From: an uncultured Anaerolineales bacterium
GTDB lineage: Bacteria; Chloroflexota; Anaerolineae; Anaerolineales; UBA6663
DNA: 64,000 nucleotides
NCBI GenBank assembly: GCA_937952305.1
Contig: CALFZO010000095.1
Coordinates: forward strand, 1 to 64,000
Reading direction: 5' to 3'
Both the position numbers and the translations under genes were made by a program. Of the stretch, positions 24,409 to 33,171 are shown in pieces (within the stretch, counting starts at the first letter, position 1; every line of letters starts with the position of its first letter). The notes below the pieces were generated by a model. That model saw only the letters and a program-made list of their open reading frames with translations. It was not told where the DNA came from and ran no database searches.

Positions 24409-25929
24409 GTGCTCGCCAAAGTCTACTCGTGTGCCCTGGTCGGCGTGGACGGCGCCGTGGTTGAAGTTGAGGTCGATACCGCCAACGGCCTGCCGTCGTT
24501 CATCGTGGTCGGCCTGCCGGACACGGCCGTGCAGGAGAGCCGCGAGCGCGTGCAGGCCGCCATCCGCAACGCCGGCTTCGCGTTCCCGCAGAAACGCCTC
24601 ACCGTCAACCTGGCCCCGGCCGCGCTCCGCAAGGAAGGCCCGGCCTACGACCTGCCGATCGCGCTGGGGGTGCTGGCCGCGGCCGGCCAGGTGCTGCCGG
24701 AGGCCTTCGAGCGGGCGCTGGTGGTGGGTGAGCTGTCGCTGGATGGCGCGGTCCGGCACGTGCGCGGCGTCCTGCCGATGGCGGCGCTGGCGCGCGCCCA
24801 GGGTTATCGCACGCTCTACGTGCCGGAGGCCGACGCGCGCGAGGCCGGGCTCGTCCCGGATGTGGCTGTCATCCCGGTCCGGCACCTGGGTGAACTGGTG
24901 GCCCACCTCTCCGGCGCGCAACCGATCCCGCCGATGACGGCAGGCGCGGCGCTGAGCGGCGACGCCGGCTTGGTCCCGACGGATTTCCGCGAGGTCAAGG
25001 GCCAGGAGCATGTCAAGCGCGCGTTGGAGGTGGCCGCCGCCGGCGCGCACAACGTGCTGCTCAGCGGGCCGCCCGGCGCCGGCAAAACCCTGCTGGCGCG
25101 GGCGCTGCCGTCGATCCTGCCGCGGCTGACCATCGACGAGGCGCTGGACATCACGCGCCTGTACTCGGTGGCCGACCAATTGCCCGGGCACACCCCCCTG
25201 ATCCAGCAGCGGCCGTTTCGTTCGCCGCATCACACGATTTCAATGGCCGGTCTGGTCGGGGGCGGGATCGGGCCGCGGCCGGGTGAGATTTCGCTCGCGC
25301 ATCGCGGCGTGCTCTTCCTGGATGAACTGCCGGAGTTCGCGCAGAAGACGCTGGAGGTGCTGCGGCAGCCGCTCGAGGACCACATCGTCACCATTGCGCG
25401 CGCCAAGGGCGCGCTGACCTTCCCGGCCAACTTCATGCTCGTGGCGAGCATGAACCCCTGCCCGTGCGGCCACTGGGGCGACCCGACGCGCGCCTGTTCG
25501 TGCTCGCCGTCCACGGTGACGCGCTACCAGAAGCGGATCTCAGGCCCGCTGCTGGACCGCATCGACATCCACGTCGAGGTGCCGCGCGTGGACTACGCCA
25601 AGCTGACCGATCAGCGGCTGGGGGAGCCGTCCGAGGTGATCCGGGCGCGGGTGGAGGCGGCGCGCGAACGGCAGCGCGCCCGGTTCGCGGGCAGCGACCT
25701 GGCTGCCAACGCGGACATGCGGCCGGCCGAACTGCGCCGCCACTGCCGGCTGGACGAGGCCGGGACGACCTTGCTCAAGGCGGCCATGGCTCAGCTTGGC
25801 CTGTCGGCACGCGCCTATCACCGCGTGCTCAAGCTGGCGCGCACCATCGCAGACCTGGCCGGCGCCGAGCCCATCCAGACCGCCCATCTGGCCGAGGCCA
25901 TTCAATACCGGCCGCGCCAGCAGACATAG
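24409..25929 (+). CDS. comM: ComM/YifB family Mg-chelatase-like AAA ATPase
   Basis: 506 residues starting with GTG (24409). ComM is a hexameric helicase that promotes branch migration during natural transformation; many bacteria carry it as YifB. Motifs: the N-terminal Lon-like segment (ANGLPSFIVVGLPDTAVQESR), Walker A GPPGAGKT, ISMAGLVGGG, Walker B VLFLDELPEF, the zinc-like MNPCPCGHWGD...CSCSPS cluster and the C-terminal RAYHRVLKLARTIADLAG. Full length for the family. A 103-bp stretch of its 3' end (25766-25868) recurs exactly at 31235-31337. The last 61 bp differ between copies, so its 3' end may have been replaced by recombination. Confidence 0.95.
   Translation: MLAKVYSCALVGVDGAVVEVEVDTANGLPSFIVVGLPDTAVQESRERVQAAIRNAGFAFPQKRLTVNLAPAALRKEGPAYDLPIALGVLAAAGQVLPEAFERALVVGELSLDGAVRHVRGVLPMAALARAQGYRTLYVPEADAREAGLVPDVAVIPVRHLGELVAHLSGAQPIPPMTAGAALSGDAGLVPTDFREVKGQEHVKRALEVAAAGAHNVLLSGPPGAGKTLLARALPSILPRLTIDEALDITRLYSVADQLPGHTPLIQQRPFRSPHHTISMAGLVGGGIGPRPGEISLAHRGVLFLDELPEFAQKTLEVLRQPLEDHIVTIARAKGALTFPANFMLVASMNPCPCGHWGDPTRACSCSPSTVTRYQKRISGPLLDRIDIHVEVPRVDYAKLTDQRLGEPSEVIRARVEAARERQRARFAGSDLAANADMRPAELRRHCRLDEAGTTLLKAAMAQLGLSARAYHRVLKLARTIADLAGAEPIQTAHLAEAIQYRPRQQT
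25766..25868 (+). repeat. 103-bp exact direct repeat, copy 1 (comM 3' end)
   Basis: Identical to 31235-31337 base for base. Weaker similarity continues for about 20 bp upstream, and protein-level similarity continues to the stop codon downstream. The repeat pair brackets a block of lower-GC genes. Confidence 0.9.
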
Positions 25930-26278
25930 GCCCAACCGGCCACGGCCACTGTCGCGCCGCTAGCCGTTTGAGTTGCGGCCTCCCCCCAAGCATTACTTCA
26001 GACACTGCCCCCCTGACCACAGCAACTTCGAGGAAAGCGTCGCTCAACTACTTCATCCAGGGCAGGGAGGCTCATCGCCGTTCCGCATGGCCCCGTCCGG
26101 CTCGTGGTTAGCCAAAACTCGAGGACACCAGGAAAGGACAGAGATAAATACAAAGACGACCTTTTTACGGATATAATCAGGGCGAAGATCTCTTTTCCCG
26201 CCAACAAGCGAGGCAATCCCTTGCTTGATATGGCTGCTTCCATGCCAAAGGGGTTTGGGCCGCGCTCGAGTTGACCCG
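25930..26278. other. Intergenic region with -10 element
   Basis: A 349-bp stretch, more AT-rich than its surroundings, with no convincing coding frame. A perfect TATAAT occurs at 26172-26177 on the plus strand, about 100 bp upstream of the regulator start; the -35 is poor. No terminator is seen after comM. Confidence 0.5.
26172..26177 (+). promoter_or_regulatory. Candidate -10 element TATAAT of the XRE-NB-ARC gene
   Basis: Perfect hexamer in an AT-rich stretch. Predicted start near 26184, leaving about 95 nt of leader. No consensus -35 is found at 16-18 bp. Confidence 0.45.
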
Positions 26279-28867
26279 ATGACGGACTACTCTTTCGGCA
26301 ACTGGATCAAACGCCGCCGGAAAGCCCTGGACCTCACCCAACAGGAACTGGCCCAACGCGTGGGCTGCTCACCTTCTCTGATCTTCAAGATCGAATCGGA
26401 CGAACGCCGTCCCTCGCGCCAGATCGCCGAACTGCTGGCGGAACATCTCGAAATCCCCGCGGCGCAAGGCGACCTGTTCAGGAAAGTGGCGCGCCAGGAG
26501 GCGATGGTGGATCGCCTCGAGGCATTGGCCCTGCCCACCGTCGCCCAGGCTATTCCCGCTTCCCAAGCCTATCAACACCCCGTTCCGCCGCTGCCCCTCA
26601 CATCCATCATCGGGCGCGAGCCTGAACTGCAGGCCATACTCCAGCAGCTTCTAAACCCTGCCTGTCGACTTCTCACGCTCACAGGTCCTGGAGGCGTGGG
26701 TAAGACACGGTTGGCGCTGGAAGTGGCCCAGCGGCGACGCACGCTATTCGGGCACGGTGCCTGCTTCATCTCCTTGGTCGGCACCAGCGCAGCGGAGTTG
26801 ATCATCCCGGCGATTGCCGATGGGCTGGGCTTTGCGTTCTCCGGCACGGCTGAACTGAAGAGGCAGTTATTCCATTACCTCCAGGAGAAACATATCCTGC
26901 TCGTGCTGGATAATCTGGAACACCTGTTGGACGGCATCCAGTTGCTGGACGAACTGCTCGAACGCGGGCCGATGGTCAAGATACTGGCTACTTCGCGCGA
27001 GCAACTCAACCTGCGCTCGGAGTGGAGATTCGAGGTGCAGGGGTTGCCCATCCCCTCCATCGAGACGAAAGACCTGGAATCCAACAGTGCCGTCGCCCTG
27101 TTCGTTCAGCGGGCCCAACAAGTGAAGCTGGATTTCCGGCCGGCCGCTGCCGAGCTGGCCTCCATCAGGGGTATCTGCCAACTCGTCGAAGGCCTGCCTT
27201 TGGGACTCGAGCTTGCCGCGGGCTGGGTTGGGCTGTTGCCCGTCAACGAGATCGCGCGCGAGATCGAGCAGAGCACGGATTTTCTCACCACGCGCGCCCG
27301 GGATGTGCCCGGCCGGCATCGCTCCCTCCGTTCAGTGTTCGATCACTCGTGGAGCCTGCTCTCGGTCGAGGAACAGAACGTGCTGATGCGGCTGTCCACC
27401 TTTCGCGGCGGCTTCACCCGCGAAGCGGCGGAAAAAGTCGCGGCCGCGACGTTGCCGATCCTTTCCTCGTTAGTGGATAAGTCTCTGGTCCGCCGCAGCG
27501 ACGCCATGGCTGGCCGCTATGAACTCCACGAGTTGATCCGCCAGTATGCCGCGACGCATTCACAGGCTGCGGCACCCGAAATAACTGTCACGCGCAAGCG
27601 ACACGCTGAATACTATCTGGCCTTGCTGGCGGCGCGCGAACCAGCCTTAAGAAGTCGCCGCCAACAGGAAACCCTCGCCGAACTGCGGCCCGAAATGAAC
27701 AATGTCCGCGTCGCCTGGGACTTTGCGGTTGCCAGCGCCGAGATTGACCTGCTGCGGCGCGCCACGGGACCACTGTTTTATTTCTATGAGCTGCATCAGT
27801 ACTTCCAGGAGGCGGAAGCCCTCTATCGCTGTGGCGCGGAGATGGCGCGAGCGCGTCTCTCTGATGCCACGGCTGAGGCGCTCCAACGCGCGAAGGTGGA
27901 GGGCGCGTTGGGCGATATGCTGGCTCACCAGGCCTATTTCCTCGATCGGATGGGAAGGAACCGGGAAGCGCTCGACCTTTACCGCGCCAGTATCGCCTGG
28001 CTGAAACCACTCGCCGAACCGTACGCGTTGACATTTGCTCTGGTGCTTTACGGATCGTTGGGTTGGGCGACTGGTGATCTTGCGGCAGCGGTGCTGCATC
28101 TCTCGGAAGGCCTGACGTTAAGCCGCACGATCGAGCATCCGTGGACCCAGGCCGTCGCTCTGTGTTTTCTGGGCGGTGCCTGTCACGATCTGGGCGATTA
28201 CCCCAAAGCCGATGAATACTTTCAGGAGGCGATGGCGGTCTGCGAGAGGATGGGGGATCCTTACTTGACGCTAATGACCGGCGCGTTGTTCAGCCGCACC
28301 GCGCAGGCGCTGGGGCGTCTGACCGAGGCGCAAAGCCTGTTGCTCGAAAACCTGCAAATCGCCAGGGCGTCGGGGAATCGCTGGGGCATGGGTCTGGGTC
28401 TGGAACAATTGGCGATGATCGCACAGGCGCTGGGCGACCCGGCCGAGGCGCGGCGCTTGTTTGAGGAGAGCGTCGCGATTTATCGTGACATCGGGGACCC
28501 GTGGAGTCTTTCACGAGCGCTGAACTCCCTGAGCCAACTGGCGCTGGCGCAGTCTGACTTCGCCGAAGCGGAGTCGTCCGCGCTCAAAGCGTTCCTGGCT
28601 GCCCGGGAGCATGAGTACAATCTGAACGCCCTCGACGCGTTGGTCGCGCTGGCCGAAATCCACGCCCGGTCGAGCCGGGGCTTTTCGGCGTTCGCGATAG
28701 CGCTGTTTGTCCTGAAGCATTCCGCCAGCTCGCGGGAGGCGAAAGATCGCGCCGAAAAGATGTGCGTCGAGTGGGAGGCGCGGTTAACCCCTGAGCAGAT
28801 CGAATTGGCGCAATCTCAGGCGCGCTCCGCGACGTTGGATTCGCTGGCGCGGGATCTGGCCCGTTAG
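26279..28867 (+). CDS. XRE-family regulator with NB-ARC ATPase and TPR repeats
   Basis: 862 residues from the ATG of MTDYSFGNW; the frame runs 54 nt further upstream without homology. Domains: XRE helix-turn-helix (about 8-60; LTQQELAQRVGCSPSLIFKIE), NB-ARC/AfsR-like ATPase with Walker A TGPGGVGKT (136-143) and Walker B ILLVLDNLEHLL (about 205-216), winged-helix region (FDHSWSLLSVEEQNVLMRLS), then TPR repeats in the C-terminal half (FQEAMAVCERMGDP, FEESVAIYRDIGDPWSL). This is a STAND-type transcription regulator in which the TPR region senses a ligand or partner. It probably controls the divergently placed oxidase operon. Its GC content is lower than the neighbouring genes'. Confidence 0.9.
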   Translation: MTDYSFGNWIKRRRKALDLTQQELAQRVGCSPSLIFKIESDERRPSRQIAELLAEHLEIPAAQGDLFRKVARQEAMVDRLEALALPTVAQAIPASQAYQHPVPPLPLTSIIGREPELQAILQQLLNPACRLLTLTGPGGVGKTRLALEVAQRRRTLFGHGACFISLVGTSAAELIIPAIADGLGFAFSGTAELKRQLFHYLQEKHILLVLDNLEHLLDGIQLLDELLERGPMVKILATSREQLNLRSEWRFEVQGLPIPSIETKDLESNSAVALFVQRAQQVKLDFRPAAAELASIRGICQLVEGLPLGLELAAGWVGLLPVNEIAREIEQSTDFLTTRARDVPGRHRSLRSVFDHSWSLLSVEEQNVLMRLSTFRGGFTREAAEKVAAATLPILSSLVDKSLVRRSDAMAGRYELHELIRQYAATHSQAAAPEITVTRKRHAEYYLALLAAREPALRSRRQQETLAELRPEMNNVRVAWDFAVASAEIDLLRRATGPLFYFYELHQYFQEAEALYRCGAEMARARLSDATAEALQRAKVEGALGDMLAHQAYFLDRMGRNREALDLYRASIAWLKPLAEPYALTFALVLYGSLGWATGDLAAAVLHLSEGLTLSRTIEHPWTQAVALCFLGGACHDLGDYPKADEYFQEAMAVCERMGDPYLTLMTGALFSRTAQALGRLTEAQSLLLENLQIARASGNRWGMGLGLEQLAMIAQALGDPAEARRLFEESVAIYRDIGDPWSLSRALNSLSQLALAQSDFAEAESSALKAFLAAREHEYNLNALDALVALAEIHARSSRGFSAFAIALFVLKHSASSREAKDRAEKMCVEWEARLTPEQIELAQSQARSATLDSLARDLAR

Positions 28868-28871
28868 CGGA

Positions 28872-29264
28872 TTATTGCCCCTCTGGGATCAAATACAACT
28901 CAATCGAGCGACGGCGGGCATTCGCACGCTCTGCGTCTGGTTCCACCTTCTCCAGACGAAAGAAGCCCCAGGCTTGTACGTTCAAGGGGCGGTTGGCCGG
29001 GAGGTAGATGAAAAAACGGGTGGGCTGAGCCTGTCCGGCCGTTTCCGGCGGCATGGCGCGTCCGACCACAGCCTCGGCCGACTTCGCGATTCTGTTCAGG
29101 AAGTCTAAAGGCAAATGGAGCGGGGCAAGCACTTCCGGGAGCCAGGCGTTGACCATGGCGCGGGCCTCCAGGCCCTGCGGCAGTTCGAGCTCTCCCCATA
29201 TTCTCCAACCTGCGCCTGAACCCTGAGAAATGGCCGGGTCCGTTTGACGGGACTGACGCTTCAT
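28872..29264 (-). CDS. Uncharacterised 130-residue protein
   Basis: Start chosen at the ATG at 29262-29264, preceded by GGAGCGG. Upstream in frame the translation turns into low-complexity Arg/Pro/Ser shadow of the oxidase gene. The protein has hydrophobic strands and mixed charge (ELELPQGLEARAMVNAWLP, TRFFIYLPANRPLNVQAWGFF, RRRSIELYLIPEG), suggesting a small beta-rich fold; no family is recognised. It lies 58 bp downstream of the FAD oxidase and ends 5 bp from the convergent regulator. Probably co-transcribed with the oxidase. Confidence 0.6.
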   Translation of the reverse strand: MKRQSRQTDPAISQGSGAGWRIWGELELPQGLEARAMVNAWLPEVLAPLHLPLDFLNRIAKSAEAVVGRAMPPETAGQAQPTRFFIYLPANRPLNVQAWGFFRLEKVEPDAERANARRRSIELYLIPEGQ

Positions 29265-29322
29265 CCGCTCCGGCCCATGGCGCGCAGGGCGCCGTGCGCC
29301 AGGCCGGCCTGATCCATGGCGC

Positions 29323-30741
29323 TCACCTGGCCTTCGGCGCGATATTGTAGTTGCGGCGGAATAGATTGGTTGGATCGTATTCTGCCTTGATCGCCGCGAG
29401 GCGTTCCAGGGTCGTCTGGGGATACGCCTCACGCAGCCGTCCGTCGTCGGCGAAGTTAACGTACACCGCGCCCTCGCCTTGATCCAGCTCCGCCGCAGCG
29501 TTGTGAACCCAGGCATTGTGGATAGCCGCCTCTGCGCGGTCTTCATACTGAACAATGAAACTCGCCATGATGCGGCTCGAACGGTGCGCGAACGCGGTGG
29601 CCTCGGCCGGGACACGGGCCATCGCGCCGCCCAAAACCCGAAACTCGGCGATGCGCACGGCGGCGCTGGAGGCCTGGAGGTGGTTGAGCATGATCTGAGC
29701 TGTGCGCTCATCAACGCGATCGATGATCTTGGAACGCAGCGCCGTCACCGGTTGGAAGCTCGGATCGTCGGGCCAGTAGATCTCGGGATACGGCATGGGG
29801 CCGAGCATGTCAACGATGGGTTCTGCCAGTGTCCGGAAGGGCGCCACTACGCGCAGGCCTTCTTCAACCTCACCGGCGTAGACCAACATCGCCAGCGTGA
29901 CCACCTGGCCGTGGTATGCCTCCGGGATGAAGGGCATGGGCGGCGCGGGCATGTTGTAGACAATGCACGAGAGTTCGTCCGGCGCCGCCTCGGCGGCGGC
30001 GGCAAACGCAGCCATCACCTTGGCTGTCGCCGGCAGGACGAGCATCCCGCCGACGATAGTGCCCACTTCGTGCAGGCGGAACTTGAAATGCGTGACGACG
30101 CCGAAGTTGCCGCCGCCGCCCCGGATCGCCCAGAACAGGTCGGGGTGGGTCTCCGCGTCAATGTGGCGAATCTGGCCGTCAGCGGTTACGACCCGGGCGG
30201 CCAGCAAGTTGTCGATGGTCAGGCCGTACTTGCGGACGAGATAGCCGATCCCACCGCCCGTGGCCAGTCCGCCCAGACCGACTGTCGCCGTGTCGCCGAA
30301 GCCGGTCGCCAGACCATACGCTGCCGCTGCGTGGGTATACTCGCCCGCAGTCAGACCCGCTTCGGCCCACGCGGTGCGCTGCTCCACGTCGACCTCGATT
30401 CCTTTCATCTGCGACAGGTCGAGCACAATGCCGCCGTCGGAGGTGCTGAAGCCCAGCAAGCTGTGGCCGCCGCTACGGATCGCCAGTTCCAGGCCCGTCT
30501 CTCGCGCCAGCGACACGACCTGCGACACATCTTCAGCGTCCAGGGGACGGACAATCAGCGCCGGACGCCGCACCGCTTCGCGGCTCAAACCGATCCGCAC
30601 GGCCTCGTAATCGGCCTCTTGCGGCGTGATGACCCGGCCCTTCAGGTTGGCGCGCAGCCGTGCGACTGATTGGTCCCGCGGGCCGAACTTCGCCGGCGTA
30701 TAGACCTCCGCTTGCTCCACCATGCGGTTCGCGTTTTCCAT
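29323..30741 (-). CDS. FAD-linked oxidase, berberine-bridge/6-hydroxynicotine oxidase family
   Basis: 472 residues. The FAD-binding module (PCMH type) contains IRSGGHS, whose His is the family's covalent FAD attachment site, then TVGLGGLATGGGIGYLVRKYGLT without the Cys found in bicovalent members. FWAIRGGGGNFGVVT is typical. The C-terminal BBE motif is YVNFADDG and NLFRRNYNIAP. Such enzymes oxidise alcohols, amines or sugars with O2. SD AAGGAG precedes the ATG at 30739-30741. It sits in the block bracketed by comM repeats, together with a regulator and a small protein. Substrate unknown. Confidence 0.9.
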   Translation of the reverse strand: MENANRMVEQAEVYTPAKFGPRDQSVARLRANLKGRVITPQEADYEAVRIGLSREAVRRPALIVRPLDAEDVSQVVSLARETGLELAIRSGGHSLLGFSTSDGGIVLDLSQMKGIEVDVEQRTAWAEAGLTAGEYTHAAAAYGLATGFGDTATVGLGGLATGGGIGYLVRKYGLTIDNLLAARVVTADGQIRHIDAETHPDLFWAIRGGGGNFGVVTHFKFRLHEVGTIVGGMLVLPATAKVMAAFAAAAEAAPDELSCIVYNMPAPPMPFIPEAYHGQVVTLAMLVYAGEVEEGLRVVAPFRTLAEPIVDMLGPMPYPEIYWPDDPSFQPVTALRSKIIDRVDERTAQIMLNHLQASSAAVRIAEFRVLGGAMARVPAEATAFAHRSSRIMASFIVQYEDRAEAAIHNAWVHNAAAELDQGEGAVYVNFADDGRLREAYPQTTLERLAAIKAEYDPTNLFRRNYNIAPKAR

Positions 30742-31200
30742 GATTTTCTCCTTGGCCTACGATGAACCACGCTGATGGCTTTATACGTGGAAAGGAACAG
30801 TCTCGGGTGTGGAAAACTCGCACAAGGCCTGGACAAAGGACGCCACAACGCGCAGGGCAGCCCGGCAACCTCAGACACCCGGTCAACTCTGGTCCCGCGC
30901 AGGTCAGGCGCGGCCGGTGACGAATCTGGAGGCCGCTCATTCCGCTGCGAGACCCGCTCCCGCTTCCGGCGCTGGGGACTATGGATATGAGCGTAGCCGG
31001 TCATCTGAATGGGATGAGGCTTGACCACGCGCTGGACCGCGCGCCACCCGTCGAGATGCAGCACCTAATCTTGCGTAGAGTGGGCCGTGCTCGATGAGCG
31101 CCAGGCCAGACTGGGGTGGGGAGTGACCGGCGCATGGCTAGATTGAGCCTCCTGAGGAAGGTGGTCTGGACGTGGCCGGCGAAGCCCTGGCAGTGAGCGC
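30742..31200. other. Intergenic region, no supported gene
   Basis: About 460 bp. Short frames on both strands have no homology-like motifs or ribosome-binding sites. The oxidase promoter must lie at its left end, where CGTATAAAG occurs on the minus strand near 30785; no -35 is evident. Confidence 0.5.
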
Positions 31201-31398
31201 TTGGCGAAGGTCGTTGGGCCGGATGAGGCCAGCGCGACCTTGCTCAAGGCGGCCATGGCTCAGCTTGGCCTGTCGGCACGCGCCTATCACCGCGTGCTCA
31301 AGCTGGCGCGCACCATCGCAGACCTGGCCGGCGCCGAAAATATCCAGACCGCGCACCTGGCCGAAGCCGTCCAGTACCGGCCGCGCCACTCGCCCTGA
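31201..31398 (+). pseudogene. comM 3'-end fragment
   Basis: A 65-codon frame encodes PDEASATLLKAAMAQLGLS to the stop, matching the last about 60 residues of the ComM protein at 24409-25929. 103 bp (31235-31337) are identical in DNA. The remaining codons encode the similar tail ENIQTAHLAEAVQYRPR, with several synonymous differences. All ATPase domains are absent, so it cannot be a functional ComM. It is most simply the original 3' end of comM left behind by an insertion, or a partial duplication. Confidence 0.85.
31235..31337 (+). repeat. 103-bp exact direct repeat, copy 2
   Basis: Second copy of 25766-25868, offset 5469 bp. Lies inside the comM fragment. Confidence 0.9.
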
Positions 31399-31417
31399 AA
31401 CCCTCCCCGTCCCGCCT

Positions 31418-32368
31418 TCAGCCCGCCCCGACAAACTCCAAGCCCCGCAACAGCGCCGCATCGTAGGCCGGCGTATAGTCGTGCGTGGCCTCTGGGACCG
31501 TCTCCACTTCCACGGCCAGCCCGGCTGCCCGCAGCTGGCCGGCGAGAGTCCGGATCTCATCCGCGTTGATGGCGTCGTCCTTGGCGCCGACGATGAAACA
31601 GCCGCGCAGGCCGCGCTCGCGCGCCGGGCCGAGCGCGGCCTGCAGGGCCTGCGGCTCCTCCAGGAACGGGACCGCCGGGCCGTTGACGACGAAGCCGCGC
31701 ACCGGCAGGGCGCCCGTCAACGCCATCTGGATGGCCACCAGGCCGCCCATCGAGTGGCCGGCCAGGACCACACGCCCGGCGTCAAAGTCCAGCCGCTGCT
31801 GCAGCTCGGCGAAGCGGGCCTGGACGTCGGCCTGGGCCTGGGCCAGATCATCCCAAACGTACGCGCCCGCGAACATCGCCTGCGTGGATTGGGGCACGGC
31901 CAGCGCCCAACCGGCCGTGACCGCGGCCTGCCAGAAGGGCAGGGTGGCGGCGGCCGTGCGCTGGTTGCCGTGCAGGGCCAGGAGCAGCGGCGCGGCGGCG
32001 GAGTGTCCGGCCGGCAGGTGGGTGAGCATGATCGGTGCGGTGGCAGCCGCTGCCTCAGCCGTGCGGGAAGCCGCCACCAGTTGCTCAAAAACGGGATCAC
32101 CCTGCAGCGGTTTGAAGGAAGGGCTGGCCCGCCACAACGTCTGGCCGTACCACAGCCCGTCGGCCAGCGCCTGCTGGGCGATCTGGTACACCAGTTGGCG
32201 CTGTTCCACGCGCGCGGCCGCGCACATGCGCCAGTAGTCGGCCAGCGGACGATCCGCCGGGAAGCGCGGGCCTTCGCGGGTCACCGTCTCCAGCGCCGCC
32301 GCAAACTCCTGTTTCTGGAACAGCTCAATCAAGTGTTGGGATAGAGCCTCAAAGGTCGCGAAGGTCAT
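31418..32368 (-). CDS. Alpha/beta-hydrolase with N-terminal helical extension
   Basis: 316 residues. The first about 110 residues are helical (LSQHLIELFQKQEFAAALETV) and precede a hydrolase domain: LLLALHGNQ, nucleophile elbow GHSMGG (about 200-205), an acid in VGAKDD and a His in ATHDYTPAY. The dienelactone hydrolase/phospholipase-carboxylesterase subgroup is the best fit. Cytoplasmic; no signal peptide. It lies 32 bp downstream of the CoA-transferase B gene, so it may be in the same operon. The natural ester or lactone is unknown. Confidence 0.82.
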   Translation of the reverse strand: MTFATFEALSQHLIELFQKQEFAAALETVTREGPRFPADRPLADYWRMCAAARVEQRQLVYQIAQQALADGLWYGQTLWRASPSFKPLQGDPVFEQLVAASRTAEAAAATAPIMLTHLPAGHSAAAPLLLALHGNQRTAAATLPFWQAAVTAGWALAVPQSTQAMFAGAYVWDDLAQAQADVQARFAELQQRLDFDAGRVVLAGHSMGGLVAIQMALTGALPVRGFVVNGPAVPFLEEPQALQAALGPARERGLRGCFIVGAKDDAINADEIRTLAGQLRAAGLAVEVETVPEATHDYTPAYDAALLRGLEFVGAG

Positions 32369-32400
32369 GAGTATCTCCCAGGTCTACGAGCTGGCGTCGG

Positions 32401-33171
32401 TTATTGCAGGAACACGCGCTCCGGGTCCACCACCTCGCGCAGGATGCGCAGCTCCTCGGCGGTGGGCACCGGTGTCTCGGCCGCCTCGTCGATGGCCAGG
32501 GCGAAGCCGGTCTCGGCGGCGACGTCCGGCGCTGTGAGGCCGGGGTGGTAACTGGCCAGGTACATCGCGTGGGTGTCCGGCCGGAAGCGCATCAGGCCGC
32601 GCGTGGTCACCACTGCGGCCGGGCCGCCCCAGCGCAGGCCGGCCTCCTGCCGGCTCGCGCCGCCCCGCAGCCAGCCGGGGCTGGTGATGTAATCCACGTT
32701 CTCCGGAAAACGCCGCTTCTCGTGCCGGGCGATGATGACCGTGCGCCGCGCCAGGCAGGCGATGTCGCAGGCGCCGCCGCTGCCGGAGAAGCGCACCTTG
32801 GGATGGCGCGGATCGGCGCCGATGGCGGTGCTGTTGATGTTGCCGAAGCGGTCCACCTGTGCGCCGCTCAGGAAGCCGACGTCCACGCGCCCGGCCTGCA
32901 GCACGTAGGCGAAGACCTCGTGCAGGCCGGCCGCCATGGCCGCGCCGCGCATCACGCGCGGGTCGCCCACCGACATCGGCAGGTGGGCCAGTTGGCTGGC
33001 GGCGGTGCCGGCCTCGAAGATCAGGCAGCAGTTGGGGGCGTGCGTGCGCTGGGCCAGCATCGAGGCCAGCATGGGCAGGCCTGTGCCGGCGAAGACCACC
33101 TCGCCGTCGGCGATCTCGCGCGCGGCGGCCACGGCCATGAGTTCGGTCAGGGAGTAGGCGGCTTGCGGCAT
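32401..33171 (-). CDS. CoA-transferase family I, subunit B (GctB-like)
   Basis: 256 residues from the ATG of MPQAAYSLTELM. The start overlaps the stop of the subunit A gene by one base, so the two are translationally coupled. Motifs: EVVFAGTGLPMLASMLA, LIFEAGTAA (Glu is the likely acyl-accepting residue by analogy with glutaconate CoA-transferase), AGRVDVGFLSGAQVDRFGN and GSGGACDIACL. The pair transfers CoA between carboxylic acids, such as glutaconate, 3-oxoadipate or other dicarboxylates. A specific substrate cannot be assigned. Confidence 0.9.
   Translation of the reverse strand: MPQAAYSLTELMAVAAAREIADGEVVFAGTGLPMLASMLAQRTHAPNCCLIFEAGTAASQLAHLPMSVGDPRVMRGAAMAAGLHEVFAYVLQAGRVDVGFLSGAQVDRFGNINSTAIGADPRHPKVRFSGSGGACDIACLARRTVIIARHEKRRFPENVDYITSPGWLRGGASRQEAGLRWGGPAAVVTTRGLMRFRPDTHAMYLASYHPGLTAPDVAAETGFALAIDEAAETPVPTAEELRILREVVDPERVFLQ

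Noticed and set aside
26279..28867. STAND-type anti-phage defence protein
   Set aside because: The NB-ARC and TPR parts resemble defence STAND NTPases, but the N-terminal effector is an XRE DNA-binding domain and no nuclease, protease or other toxin domain is present.
25766..31337. Composite transposon bounded by direct repeats
   Set aside because: No transposase, terminal inverted repeats or target-site duplication; the repeats are parts of the comM coding sequence.
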